A stretch of 64,000 bases of DNA from Neltuma alba (lineage: Eukaryota > Streptophyta > Magnoliopsida > Fabales > Fabaceae), in NCBI RefSeq assembly GCF_004799145.2, contig NW_021634835.1:1-64000 (forward strand), written 5' to 3'. The notes under the pieces are model-generated. The model searched no databases, was not told the origin of the DNA, and was given only the letters and a program-made list of their open reading frames with translations. The translations under genes were made by a program, and so were the position numbers. Of this stretch, positions 13,238 through 25,713 are shown piece by piece. Within the stretch, counting starts at the first letter, position 1. Each line of letters begins with the position of its first letter.

Positions 13238-13777
13238 CCAATCGTGAGAGACTTTAATAGGAGCCTGTTGGTTTGTTTCAACATTTATTTTATTTACTGT
13301 GCGTGGGCACCTCACACTGACACTGACACAACACTTGATCCTCCTCAAAGTGTACAGCCTGATGTGTTTGGACGCTACCAAAGTGCTGGCAATATCTAAT
13401 CCATTTACTCAGGGATAGATTCGTCCTCATGTTTGTGGGCAGGGGCAGTTTCGGATTTTGATGTGCTGCTAAGCCATACCTAAGCACAATTATTCTCTCA
13501 TTATGCATGAGCACCGCAGGAACCCCACCCTGTTTTAAGTTCTGAAAAACATTTAAACAATTACTGACAAGGCCCTTCGTCTGCCCCGGTCGCACCAGTG
13601 GTCGTGCTACTTTTCTTACACCTGTTTTCACTTTGACTCTTCTTTTTACTCATGAGCTTGCCTCTGTATCTGTGAACCTCCTTAATTTTCCATTAACACA
13701 CCTTTCCTTTTTGGGAGGATTTCAATACGGCAGCCTGGCAGTAATTTAAACAAAAATGAGGATTTAAAAAAGTAGTA

Positions 13778-14048
13778 CTCCTTCAATCCTTAATATAAGA
13801 TCCATTTAACTAATTTGATTAAATTAAGAAAGTTAGATAAGTTAGTTAATTATAAAAAAAGTGACACATTTTTCCTAAAACACCATAATCATCTTTTTTA
13901 GTACCCTCTCTCCCTCTTCTACTTGATTATGGTTGAGGGAGTATCCATAGGGGTAATTTAGAGAAAATTGATAAATATGAAAAATGAGTCTTATATTTAG
14001 GATCAAAATTAACTCAAGAATTGGGTCCTATATTAAAGACCGAAGGAG
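13778..14048. mobile_element. Stowaway-type MITE, family A copy 2 (271 bp)
   Basis: It starts CTCCTTCAATCCTTAATATA and ends AAGACCGAAGGAG, with TA on both sides. It is collinear with the copies at 56184-56454 and 57846-58386, and preserves the site AATTTAGAGAAAATTG that is interrupted in the latter. Confidence 0.9.
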
Positions 14049-14756
14049 TATTTTATTTGTTTACAGTAATAGTATAATGAAAATAACTTGACAGGTTAGA
14101 TGACAAAGATATTCTTAAATTAGAATCACAGAAATGTGTCTACAAAAAACTCCACAGTTGAAAAACTACACTAGGCACTGACGAAGTCCTCAAAATTGAG
14201 ATCAAGAAATTTCTTGTTCGATTCTTAGTCATATTTTTTCCTTACCAGTGTCTCTTTTCATGTGTTCAACCTATTTGAATTAGTATTTAAAATCATTTAT
14301 AAACAAGTAAACACATGAGTATCCCGTAAATCACAGTTCAATAGTTATTTACAAATAATTTCAAACAATTTTTCACTATGAACTCTCATCCATCCGCCAG
14401 CTTCCTACTTTGATTTATTATCCCAATTAAACCCCGGATCACCAGAGGGAAGAGGTTCATCGAATGAAGAGAGTGGACAAATCGGCTTCAATCTTTTCCG
14501 AAATCATGTTGGACGCGAGAGGAGACATGCATGGGGAGTTTCCATTGGAATAGAAAGCCAAATAAAACCCATCTCACATATGTTTTTTTGGTAAATTATT
14601 ATTAAAAAATTACTTGCAAGTTGTTGGACTATCATACTGGAAGGATTTTTTTTTTTTGTCGTCAACGCACTTCCTTCGCTTCAATTTAAGGTAATTTAGC
14701 CATTTACCTTATAAGTTATTTTCATTTCAGTTCAGAATGCCTGCAATTTATTATTA

Positions 14757-15037
14757 CTTTTGGTGTTTAATATAAGAACTAATTTAATTTTTAATTTTAT
14801 TTTAAATATAAGATTTTTATTTATTTTTTCTTTCATATTTATTTATTTTATCTTAATAGTTTTTATAATAGTTGATATGTTAAAAATTTTATCATATAAT
14901 AGTTTTAACTAATATATTTGAATAACAATAATATTTTAAAAAGAATAACACATATTTATTATAAATAAATAATTTAAATAATTTTTTTAATTTATTTAAA
15001 TTGATCAATTAACTCTTATATTAAATATAAGAGCTAG
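14757..15037. mobile_element. Stowaway-like AT-rich MITE, family B
   Basis: The terminal inverted repeats centre on TTAATATAAGAACTAATT and its complement, with TA at both borders. The element is related, in the opposite orientation, to 3953-4216. It ends about 700 bp before the start codon of the DUF632 gene, so it lies in or near that gene's promoter. Confidence 0.65.
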
Positions 15038-15746
15038 TATTTTTTAAAAAAAATTTTAATGAAGCTGCCACTTGGTCTGTATTGAAACTTTCCCTTCCTT
15101 TTTCTTTACTTATTTTTAAATGCCCCTTTCACTGAGCATGGCTCGTCATGACCGTACACTACCTTCAAGAGCAATTTGCCAAACACTAGAATGCTGTCTT
15201 TTCTCTCTGCTTCTCGAGCCCCTACCACCAATACCGTCTCACTCTCGCTCCCTCTCTCTACATCCTCTCCTTCTCCTTCTCTGGGTCTCCGCCAACACTC
15301 AGTCAGTGTTATGGGCTTTTCGAGGCTATCTATGCTAATAGTTCGGTTTGTTTGAAGTTACTCGTTCTTAAGTTCGAGATGTTAACAAGTGTGTATCTTG
15401 TTTTTAACTTAAATATTTTCCATTATCTGCCACTGTTTGGGTTTTATTTCTGTGCTAACAAGATGGCTGAGAGTCAGATGGAGTGAGTTGTTCTCAAAGT
15501 TCCCCAATACCTGCATTTCTACCCATGCTAATCTTTTAATGCGGCAAAGTGGAAAAAGCTGTGCTTTTTTGTATGCTCCTTTAAAACCCAGTTGAAAGCA
15601 TCTTCTTCTTCTGCTATCAAGGAAAGACCCCTTCATTTTTTTTCATCAGAAAAAGAATACGCACGCTTCTCCAAGTAATAACCTTTCTCATCCTATTCTT
15701 CAAAAGCAATCTAACTTTGCTGTAAACCCGTTAACTGGTGAGAGAG

Positions 15747-18700
15747 ATGGGTTGTGTTGCCTCTAAACTAGAGGAAGAAGAAGTTGTAGTTATCTGTAAG
15801 GAGAGAAAAAGCCAGTTAAAGATTGCAGTGGAGAGAAGATATGCTCTTGCAGAGGCGCATTGTAAGTACTTCCATTCTCTTTTCGCAGTAGCAGCAGCCA
15901 TAAAGCTCTTCGTGGCTTGCCATTCTTCTCCTTCCTCATCTTTCCTCATAACATTTCCCCCACCTTGCCCTGCACCATCAGAAGCAGAAAATGTGATAAA
16001 CAACCCAATGTTCCTCCAGCAGACACCGTTTGAGCCAAAGCATGAAGCTACCACTCGTGATTCGTGTGCTTCTTCAACAACTTCAGAATCACAATCTTCT
16101 GAGGAAGAGAGAGAAGAACAAGGGGGCAGAGAAAATGAAGTTATGAGAGAAGAACCAGCTGAACAGCCTTTTGGGTACTATTACATGCATATGCCACCAT
16201 CAATGCCGTCACCGCAGAGAGATTTCGAGTGGGATTTCTTTAACCCATTCGATGGCATGAGAACAGAGGTTATTAGTGGATATCGTCGAAACTCAGACGA
16301 CGATTTGAGGGTGGTAAGGGAGGAAGAAGGGATTCCAGAGCTAGAGGATGAGGGTGAAAGAGACGATTTTGAGCAGCAAAAGCCGGTGACTGTGGAAGAA
16401 AATGAAGGTGTAATAGAACATGTGAGTGGCAATGTTGAGAGGGTGAATATTGTAAATATGGCTACTGAAAACGAAAACCAGAGGGGCCTTGCTGTTGTTG
16501 AAACGCCGGAGGAAGGGAGGGAATTGCTGGATGCTTTGAAGGACATTGAGGATTATTTCGTTAGGGCATATAATTCTGGCAAGAATGTGACCAGAATGCT
16601 GGAAGCTAATAGGATACCCCTTCAGTCTGGTTTAGAGGAGCTAAAAGGTGGGTCCTGAGGGTATCTTCAAAGTGTTTGCATGTAATAGCCAAAATTTAGA
16701 CATGTTATGCTTATCTTTTTGTGCGTCATTAGCAAATATCAGATTGAAGTTGCTGTCAAGGTTATTGAATAATGATAGGAATAGTAGTTCCAAGGAGGTA
16801 AATGATTTGTTCCCCAGAAAACTTAGCCTCGCGTAAGCATCAAATTCGCATCTGCCTGCAAGGTTTAGTTCATCCTTTTTCCTTTTATTTTTTCTTTCTT
16901 AAAATATCGGCGAATAAGCTTGGGCTCTATATTCTCGTGGATCTACCGTTTCTCTCACATTCCTGCTCAGATCATCTTCTTGTACCTTTATACATATCGA
17001 TGTGATCATGAATATGGAGAACCGAAATTCACTAACAATGTTGGTCAATGTTTGTCGGGTGCAGCATGTAGTAAGTTATTACTAAATTCTGTCCTATTCC
17101 ATGAGGCAGTGTTGTTTTCCTGCGCAGAATAGTTCATAATTTGGACATACTTTCTAATCCTTGGAACTTAAAGTTGATGTATCTTGTGCTTTAGGATTGG
17201 CTCTAACTTTGTTGTTCTAACTTGGTCGCTGCACATTATGAATTATTACCAATTTCTGTTCTTTACAATGTGTCAGTATTAGTTTCCTGCTCAAGCCAGT
17301 TGTTATTTTGGAGGTACTTTCCACTCTTCTGAAACTTAACCCAAAAAAAAAGAAGCCTTATTTCATGTCATTTAATGAATTCCAACCTTAAGGTTTTAAA
17401 CCAATACTCTAATATGTTTATGTATTTACTTTATTCCTTCATACACTTTGATGATGATTTCCTTATATATTTGTAAGCTGATCCTGAACTTTTCAGTTTC
17501 AGCCTCAGAGAATTTGATTTATCTGATCTCAATGCAGAAAATTCAACCAAACTCATTCATGCAATAACATGGCATCGGTCCAATTCCAAGTCTTCATCAT
17601 GCAAGAGCCTCGTGGTATCAGATGCGAAAAATTCTTCAACTTGGACGGAATATAAGAATGACCTATTTGATGATTATGGGGGAATGGATTCAGGAAGCCA
17701 TTCATTAACCTTAGGAAGGTTATATGCATGGGAAAAGAAGCTATATGAGGAGGTTAAGGTAAGATTGTTAAGTAATTCCATTTGTTATAATTTATATGTT
17801 CTGTTTTCATAGTGACGCATATCATGGGGTGAACCAAGATGATCGGATATAGCTACTTGGTTTCTCTTGCATTTTGCATGTCTTGATGTCGAGGTTCCAG
17901 GCATTTCTTTGTGGTGCTCGGTGTCATGGAGTTGATGTGAATTCTTATGATTTTGTTATTAGTTTTTTGGTTAATATAGGCCTAATCAGATCATTGATGA
18001 TAGCATATCTACCGTGAATTTGAACATTGAATTGTGTGTGCGTGTGTGTGTGTGGGGTGCCAATAAAAATAAGGCTTGTATCAGATGTGAAAAAAATGTG
18101 CAAAATTTGGAAGTACACCAATGCGCTGATCATTTTATAGTGGATTGCCTCTTACTTCTACCACCATGCTTATGATTAAATAGACTTGTGAGCTCTTCTG
18201 TGGCTGCAGGGTAAGGTTTATCGCCTTATGGGATGGTTTTATACTTCTATTAGCATCTTTCAACTGTATCATGTCTCACGAGATATGATGCAGCTGTCAG
18301 TCGTTTTTTCCTTGCTTCGTAATGTTTTGCACGTGTTTTGATGAATTTCAACTTTAAATCTCCACAATGCACTGAAAACGTACATAGAAATTGACAAATT
18401 TCTCAAGATTTTTTTTTAAAAATGTAAACTGACTACTTTATTGTATTATTCTTGTTGTTTTACATTTTCAAGCAAGACCTTGGCTCCCTGCTTGTTATAC
18501 CTTGCTTTCAATAGTAAAAATTTTTTCCTTCACCTTAGGCTGGAGATATAACGAGGAAAAATTATGAGAAAAAGTGTGCACAATTGAGAAACAAGGATGT
18601 CAGAGGAGATGATGTACAAAGTACGGATAAAACAAGAGCTGCAGTGAAAGACTTGTATGCTGGGATCTTGGTTGCAATTCGGCGTGCAGAGTCCATCTCA

Positions 18701-19688
18701 AAAAGAATTCAGAAAATAAGAGATGAAGAATTGCAGCCGCAAATTGTTGAGCTTCTAAAAGGGTGAGATATTGCATCGGGAACTTAAAAGGCTCAGATGA
18801 TTGAGTTTCAATCTGGTTTTTTATTTTTCTCTTTCCTGATGCAGCCTGGCACAAACATGGAAAGTTGTGTTGGAATCCCATGAAACCCAGAGAAAGATTC
18901 TCTCAGAAGTGAAGTCTTTCACCTGTCCCACGTATGGGAAATTCTGCAATGAATCTCACAGATTGGCTACTGTACGGCTGGAAACTCAGCTTCGAAATTG
19001 GCATGCCTGCTTCAGACAATACATGGCAGCTCAAAAGGCGTATGTTGAAGCTTTGTATGGATGGCTAAGCAAGTTCATTGTCCCTGAAGTTGAATTTTAC
19101 TCCAGAAGAAAAAATGTTGCGGTGTCATATCAAGCAAACGGGCCACCACTGCTTGTAGTTTGTCACGACTGGTTAGCTTCACTGCAAAAGCTACCTGATA
19201 AAATGGTGACACTTGCATTGAAAAGTGTCGTGAAGGACATGAGAGCTCTGTGGCTTCAGCAAGGTGAAGAGCAGCAGCAGAAAAGGAAAGTAGATAGTCT
19301 GTCAAAAGACTTAGACAGAAGGCATTCCGGGTTAAACAAGGTGAAAAGTAAGATGCTCGAGTTGAAAGTCACAGACCAGAAACCAGAGGTGGGAACAGAG
19401 CATGAAGAAGAGCATGTGATGGAGAAGAAGGATCAGTTGGAGGCACTTAGAAGAAAACTGGAGATAGAGAAGGAGAAGCACCATAGTTGCATGCAAGAAA
19501 CACAGAGGATCACGTTACATGGATTGCAATCAGGGTTTTCTCAGGTGTTTGAATCATTGACAGAGTTCTGCAAGGCATCCAGAAAAATGTACAATGACCT
19601 TGTGACATTCGGTGAAAATGCTGATAAGGGTGGGGGCATGTCTTATATAGAGGGCTACAACGCTGAAAACTACAACAGTCAAACATGA
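15747..19688 (+). CDS. DUF630/DUF632 protein (NRG2 / rolled-leaf type family)
   Basis: A plant-specific protein of the family that includes Arabidopsis NRG2, a nitrate-response regulator, and rice REL2. Exons: 15747-16647, 17538-17758, 18539-18762 and 18845-19688, giving 729 aa. The ATG at 15747 is preferred over the in-frame ATG three codons earlier because MGCVASKLEEEE is the conserved family start. Gly2 and Cys3 there suggest N-myristoylation and palmitoylation, hence membrane attachment. DUF630 spans about residues 1-60. An acidic low-complexity middle (about 120-240) follows. DUF632 starts near LLDALKDIEDYF (about residue 255) and includes GGMDSGSHSLTLGRLYAWEKK, DKTRAAVKDLYA and VEALYGWLSKFI. 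The C-terminal part (about 580-690) is rich in Glu and Lys and probably coiled-coil. The biochemical activity of the family is not known. Confidence 0.94.
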
Positions 19689-20278
19689 AACTGATGTTAG
19701 GATCTTTATGTTATTCGGTTCCAGTGCATTGTCATGTGTCGAAGCAGCTCGCTGAGACACAGTTAATTTCTAAATTATTGCATTTAAATGCACCCGTATA
19801 TTAATCGTTCTTTGTGGCCGTGAGAGCCCAAAACATTCGTTTGTGCTTCCTTACGTTTCCCTCTTTATGTGTGCTTATTTCTTTATTTTTCTGGTAAGAG
19901 CCATGGGAACTCGATATATTTTGAGAAAACAAGTAATTTCACATCAAGCAATAATTGGCAAATAAAAATAGTTATTGAATTAATTCTTACACATGTTTTC
20001 CTTTGACAAAGATGTGAGAATTGTTTTCGCATTTTTAATTATTTTATCTTTTTTTATCCGTAGATGATTTGAGAACCAGCAGTGCCATGACAATTTTAAT
20101 TTGAGAAGCCTTCCCTCCATCTCCCCCTCACCCTCCCAAGTTTTAGGAATTCAAGTTGTTTTTGAGATTTTACAGAGAATTTTGGCGGTCCAGTTCTATG
20201 GCCTACCGGTAGACAGAAAAGATGCGAACACGACCAAAGGGAAACCAGCACAATGTGAGGCAGGGTGTACTCAGGGAT

Positions 20279-20595
20279 CAGTTCGGAACCTCTCCTCTGC
20301 CCTTTTCGTCTTATTTCTTTTTTTTTTTTAAATCGTTAGATTAACATTTCAACTGTTTAGATTTTACTTTTTCATAAACCATTTATAAAATTTTTTTAAA
20401 AACATTTAGTGTACTTGCAAACTATTAGAATTAAATTTTAATATAGTTTGTAATTTTTTATTTATTTTTATAACTTAATATTTTAATAATAGTTTTAAAA
20501 AGATTTAAGTTCAAGCTATTAAAATATTAATCTAACGGTTAAAAAAGAAAGAAAAGGAAAGAGGATAGGAAGAGAAGAGGAGAGATTCCGAACTG
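20279..20595. mobile_element. Inverted-repeat MITE, possibly Mutator-like
   Basis: The outer ends CAGTTCGGAACCTCTCCTC and GAGGAGAGATTCCGAACTG are inverted repeats. The pairing continues inward through pyrimidine-rich sequence to ATCGTTAGATTAACATTT and its complement. The flanking 9-mers share about 6 of 9 bases, consistent with an eroded duplication. The interior is non-coding. Confidence 0.65.
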
Positions 20596-21274
20596 CGTAG
20601 GGACTCGGGCGAAAACATCTACTTGCTTCTTTTGAATTTTATTTTTAAAATTATTCTCATTTATTTTATAAATTATTTTTTAACCTAAATATAAAGCTAA
20701 GTATTATATGTAATAATGTAAATATGTACAAATAAAAATTGAGAAGTACATTTTATTTTTATTCAATTTGAACAATAATTATATAGTTAGGTTAATTAAG
20801 AATGTCTCAATAAAAATTAAATTAAAAATTACATTTTTTTTAAAAAAAACTGAAGTTCGATCAAAATATAACAATTATTTTCCAAAAGAAATCTTATTTT
20901 AAATATGAAAAATTTTTAAGAGGACGTGTTAAATTTTGCTAGAAGAAAAATGGGGTGTTTTTTGGGTCTATGGAGAAATGGTGGTTATTTCCCGAGTTTT
21001 CTCCTTTTCCTGTTCCCATATTGTTGTCTTTTTTTTTTTTTTTGAATACAAGAGGCAAGAAAACTTGACTTACAGCAAAGGACTAAAACCTAAAAAACAC
21101 AAGGAAAAAGCGAAACAAAACAGAAAAAACGCTAAAAACAAAAGCTAACCATATTGTTGTCTTTAATGCCCTTGTTATCCCCCGCAAAACAAAACTCTCC
21201 CCCCGGGGGGGGAGTGGAGGTTATTCAATTGCTACAGCTTATTCAATTTGATGACTTGAACACTCATTCCGTTT

Positions 21275-21437
21275 TTTTTTTTTTTAATTAAAGTATAGGT
21301 ATCCTTCTATTAGAAACAATCCTATTCGAGGTACTGTCAGGCACTAAATATAGGCACCTCTCTCAGCGGGGATTCGAACCTTGATTTGTTACGTTGTGAG
21401 GGACTAACTTTTTCTGTTAAACCCAACCCCTATTAGT
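21275..21437 (-). mobile_element. SINE-like insertion
   Basis: Read on the minus strand it contains AGGTTCGAATCCC, a good pol III B box, and ends in an A-rich tail (the T run at 21272-21285). Near-identical 12-mers, CTCATTCCGTTT at 21263-21274 and CTCATTCCATTT at 21438-21449, flank it as a target duplication. It is not obviously the same family as the SINE at 13086-13237. Confidence 0.65.
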
Positions 21438-21513
21438 CTCATTCCATTTGACTCTTGAACAAGTTTCTCAGTTTTTTTAACTTACGAAGGACTTTTTACC
21501 AAAACAAAAAAGC

Positions 21514-21975
21514 AAAAATAGCAATTAGTCCCAATCCAAGAGAATTAAATATAAAAAAATTTCTTAAAATTATCAAATTATTCTAAAGTTTCAAGAAATT
21601 CTATTTATTTAATCACCAAATTGTCCTTATCTTTTTTTTTCAAAGTATGTATTGATAATTAAAAGTACAGTCATTAACAATTTAAGGTGTAAAAATTAAT
21701 AACTATCGTGACAACTTATGCATTACATTTTTGTAATGCGCTAAGAAAATGTGTTGTCAATACCTACTATAATAATTATTAATCGTTACATTTTAAATTA
21801 TTAATAATTATTCTTTCAGTTATTATTACAAAATTAAAAAAATAATAAGAACAATTTAGTAATTAAATAAATAAAATTTTTTACAATGAGGTTTCTTGGG
21901 ATTTCAAAATAATTTAATGATTTCAAAAGATTTTTTTGTATTTAATTCTTTTATGTGAGACTTTATTGCCATTTT
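21514..21975. mobile_element. Hairpin-forming MITE
   Basis: The left arm (AAAATAGCAATTAG... AGAGAATTAAATA) and right arm are inverted repeats over more than 100 bp with moderate divergence. The centre holds another small hairpin, GACAACTTATGCATTAC paired with GTAATGCGC...GTTGTC. The flanks are both A-rich (CCAAAACAAAAAAG and CCAAAAAAAAAAAG), so the target duplication is ambiguous. Confidence 0.6.
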
Positions 21976-22047
21976 CCAAAAAAAAAAAAGAGTATAGCAT
22001 TCACGAGGCTCTTCATTAATGCATCCTGCAAGCATTCCTAATTCTTT

Positions 22048-22815
22048 GAGGAATTCTTGCGTGCTCCGAGAGCACCAAATCATTTATACTCTAACCAATC
22101 AAAATACACCATATCAATAAGTCTAATCTGACGTGTTATCTTATCTGTCATTTTTTTAAAAAAACCTACGTCCATCTTCTTCCATCGCTTCTCTCTCCTT
22201 AATCGTAACCCTTCTCTTCGTCTTTTTTCTCTAACTTTCCCTTTCTTTTACTTTTTCCTCTTTGCTGCGTTTTTCTGCTTCTATTTCTTCATCTCCCTCA
22301 CTCTTTATTCATCCTCTCTCATCTTGCCTCCCTCCCCTACCTCTGCGTCACCTACATTTCACCCTCCAACTCCTCCCACCGTCACTCCCCCCGCCCTATC
22401 TCCTCCGATCCTCCTTTTCCCTCTTTCAAGTTCTTGAATCTGATTGGTTCCTATTTCAGATCTAAAATCATGAGGAAAAAATTGATCTTCTCTACATTCT
22501 GAAATTTATGTGTGGTTTGCTATTTTTATTTTCTGTTGGGCGAAAGGAGGAAAGGAAAGATGAAAGAAGGCCGCTCTGCATCTGGTGGGTAGGGATGGAG
22601 TCGGAGGAAAAAAGTTAAGAAGGACAGAGGATTTGAGAAAAGGACGAAGAGAAAAAGATGATGGAGGTAGAGAGAGAAGCGGGTGAAAAAATGGAAACTA
22701 AACTTTTAAAAAATGACAAAAAAGCTTGCATGTCAGATTAAATTTATTGATGTGGCATATTTTGATTAGCCAGAGTATAAATGATTTGGTGGTCTGGGAG
22801 CACGCAAGAATTTCT
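22048..22815. mobile_element. Mutator-like non-autonomous element with long inverted repeats
   Basis: The terminal arms (GAGGAATTCTTGCGTGCTC and its counterpart AGAAATTCTTGCGTGCTC on the other strand) match over about 90 bp, including ACCAAATCATTTATACTCT. Homology continues more loosely into a CT-rich left arm and a GA-rich right arm. A perfect 10-bp duplication, CTAATTCTTT, lies at 22038-22047 and 22816-22825. The open frame at 22262-22465 is low-complexity pyrimidine sequence within the element and not a gene. Confidence 0.85.
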
Positions 22816-23213
22816 CTAATTCTTTTTCAACATTGTAATTAGTGCGGATATAAAAGCGGTTTCAGAATGGTTCAGTAATTTCTGAAAGGAAAAAAAAAAC
22901 ACTTTTAACTAATTTTACCTCCCTCAGTTCCCCTCTTAATTTGAAAAGTTTGTGAAAAGAGATGCGCACGGAAACTATGTCTGGCTCACTCACTGACAGT
23001 GGAATCAGCCCAATGTAAGTTTCATGTTTCCGATTTGGCAAGATATGCTGCCGCATTCTATTCAGACTTGAGAGTTTTGTACAATGTGCAATGATTCGCA
23101 AGCTAGGGGAAAAACAAAGGCTTGGGTATGAACATGCTGCATGCCAATGGATAATTACAAGTTTTTATTTTTCTTTTTTTTTTTATACAAGATCACTTCG
23201 CTCTCCTGCTTAC

Positions 23214-25713
23214 CTATCTCAGGTACAGGGAAACCAAAAACTGAGAGAGAATTATGACTTCGCCAACCACGGCAGCAGGAGAATGGATGCCCAGGAATGG
23301 GACAATATCTACCTGCAACCAATTCTCTACAGCCGAGCCTATCACAGCACCAGCTACCAGCCCGCCTATGGTTATAACAGTGGCCTTCCCTGCATAATGC
23401 AACAACGCAGAAAAACCATGTAAAATTTAAATCAAACTCCACAGCATGAATTCTAGGAGGGGTGGGGGAGGTGGGATGTAAAAGACGAATGATTTTGCTG
23501 AGGAAAAAGGACCATTGAGATGGAAAAAGGGGCACCCTTGGGGCAATAAACTCAAGCAGAAGTAATGTCAAATTTGTTCTATTAACCTAGAAGGCTAGAA
23601 CCAAACTTTATTGGAATAGAAAGAACAGAAGAACTGAAGTCGATCAACAGGTAGAAGGACCTCGTTCTTGCAATTCTGACGTGCTAGTTAACCGGGCACT
23701 CATTGCTCCTGGTCTCATTACAACGCCAGTGATAATTTCAGAACGTGGCATGCTATCGAGCATCATGAATGGGAAGAAAATGAAGTTGCTAATCTTTTCT
23801 GGAAAGTTATAATTAATAGCATCATCTCAAAAGACAATCAAGAACTTTTCTAAGTCCTAAACAAAGTAAGTAACGTGAGGTCAGTTCATAACAGTCATTG
23901 CCTCCAATATTTGACCCCTCTATATCTACCAATAAATTCTACAGTTCTGCTAAATAAGTATTAAACAGGGTGAAGGTGAAATTTTCCATCTTTAGATTTT
24001 TTGCTGATTGTTTTGCCACTCTTTATGGCATTTGTTTCTTCGCAACATCTGTGCAATGAAGCAACCCACTGAACAAAGCAAATTGTGACCCACATAATTT
24101 CTTAATATGTAGGCATGACATTAAGGGTCATTACATTTTCACCTCCTAAAGAGTAAGCATCCACCAAAGACCGTTCCACTTAAGTTTAAATCAGAACCTT
24201 TTCTAATATCACGAACCTAAACATAGTGGGCATTGTGAGAGAAAGCTTCTTACCCAACTTGACATTCTTTTTGGTCATGAAGTACAAGGAAGCTCCAAAG
24301 CTACCAGCCAAGATAAGTCCAGGAACATCAGCTCCCGCATAAGGTGCAGAGGTTGAAGAAACTCCATTAATATAGGTCAAACCCATTAAAGCACCATATA
24401 CTCCAGCTTGTACACCTAAATCACCAGTCGAAGGAGTCTCAATAGAAACAGGCGAATTCTTCATAGTTGCTTGCAACCATTGAGGAGTTGACCTCAGACC
24501 AGGGGGCTTAATAGGTTTGACATCTGCATAACGAATGCTACTACTTACTACTTTTCCTGCTCGCCGTTGAGTAAGGCTCCTCATAAGTAGCATGTCGTAT
24601 GCAGCCTCAACCTAGAATATCACACACCAATGGCATCAAAAGGCAGATTGACTCCATAAAGAATTTAAAAGGAGTTAATCATGCATGTAAACATCTAATG
24701 CCAACACTGTCTAACAGGAAACTGCAAGGAGGTTGGATTGGACCCTGTCGTTTTCAAACAACAGACAATGTAATACTTTATATTCATACTTTTAGTAGAA
24801 AGTAGTATTTCCAAATGATATACTTATCTCTTGCCGTGTTGTTCGGTCAAAGGAGCATCAAGCAGTGGGCGATCAAGAAGACTTATGCACAAATGACAGG
24901 GAATAAACTAACTTGTTCACACAAAATGAGCATGCTTCAGTTCAATTAAACGTAAAGATCAAGCCTTTAAAAGAAGCGCGGTACTCTGCTTCACTTAGAC
25001 TAACATTACACAGTCATCTAAAAGAGAAAATCTGAAGTCAACTAGAACTGAAGACCTCTGATCCGTCTCAGAAGCAGCATTCAATTGTTCGATCGGGACT
25101 TGCTGGGAAGAATACGGAAATTCATCGTAATTCAGACCCAGAAGCAAAAGACTCTATTTTTACAAACGAATACCACTGATTGCAAGATTTTAGAAAGAAA
25201 TAATTAAGAAAAATAAGACGATTCTCGCAAACCGTTGAATACATTAAACGGCCGACGAGGGGGTGTCTCAATAATGAAGGAGGGGGGAACAGAATCTAAT
25301 TTACACAAAAACTCCCAAAAAATCGCATAGAATCAAAGATAGAGTGAAATCGAGTGCAAGAGAGCCGATGAGAAAACCTGAGCAATCGATTCCTGGTCGT
25401 CTTTACAATTGGCGAGAATAGAATTCTTAGCGCGTAGTATATCATCGAAGGAAGCGCCCTCAGAGACTCCAAGCAGCTTGAGGGCGTTTTCGACGGACAT
25501 CTCGTAAGGGGCCGAGTCATCGGCTCTTGAGCCCGATTTAAGTGGCGGGGTCGTCCTCGTCAAGGAGCGTCTACAAGACACGAGCGAGACCCTCCAGGGT
25601 TCGGTGATTATAGAGTTTCCGATGAGAGAAGAGTGAAGTCGTCTGACGAGCGGTGTGGGGAAGGCGGAGCCGGGGGAGAGACGGTGGGGCCGAGCAGAGA
25701 GGGTGGCAGCCAT
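23214..25713 (-). CDS. CPP1-like plastid J-like membrane protein (DUF3353)
   Basis: A member of the DUF3353 family, which includes CPP1/CDF1, the chaperone-like protein that protects protochlorophyllide oxidoreductase in plastids (family knowledge). Exons on the minus strand: 25713-25378, 24611-24254 and 23389-23214, giving 289 aa. The start MAATLSARPHRL is chosen because a basic, Ser-rich plastid transit-like region follows; an in-frame ATG 27 codons upstream is possible. A J-like helix region (NALKLLGVSEGASFDDI... to VEAAYDMLLMRS, about 75-122) lacks the HPD tripeptide. Four hydrophobic segments follow at about 177-197, 208-225, 235-255 and 268-288. The end, SQFLVSLYLR, is hydrophobic. CPP1 itself versus its paralogues (At2g20920/At3g51140 type) is not resolved here. 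Confidence 0.9.

Larger units (their letters stand above)
10955..15746. other. Intergenic region between PP2C and the DUF632 gene
   Basis: This holds the PP2C 3' region, a Mutator-like element (11222-11910), a SINE (13086-13237), a family A Stowaway (13778-14048) and a family B MITE (14757-15037). From about 15120 the sequence becomes pyrimidine-rich and is probably the promoter and leader of the DUF632 gene. The short ORFs at 12915-13631 sit in or around the SINE and have no recognisable protein motif. Confidence 0.7.
19689..23213. other. Intergenic region between two converging genes, rich in small transposons
   Basis: The region separates the 3' ends of the DUF632 gene (+) and the CPP1-like gene (-). 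It holds an inverted-repeat element (20279-20595), a SINE-like insertion (21275-21437), a hairpin element (21514-21975) and a Mutator-like element (22048-22815). The remainder is AT-rich with no gene signal. Confidence 0.7.

Noticed and set aside
13290..13631. 113-aa minus-strand open frame
   Set aside because: Lies next to a SINE, with no recognisable domain and overlapping frames of similar length on both strands.
22262..22465. 67-aa open frame rich in Ser, Leu and Pro
   Set aside because: It translates the pyrimidine-rich arm of a Mutator-like element.
23155..23571. 138-aa minus-strand open frame
   Set aside because: It is in another frame over the last exon of the CPP1-like gene and has no domain of its own.
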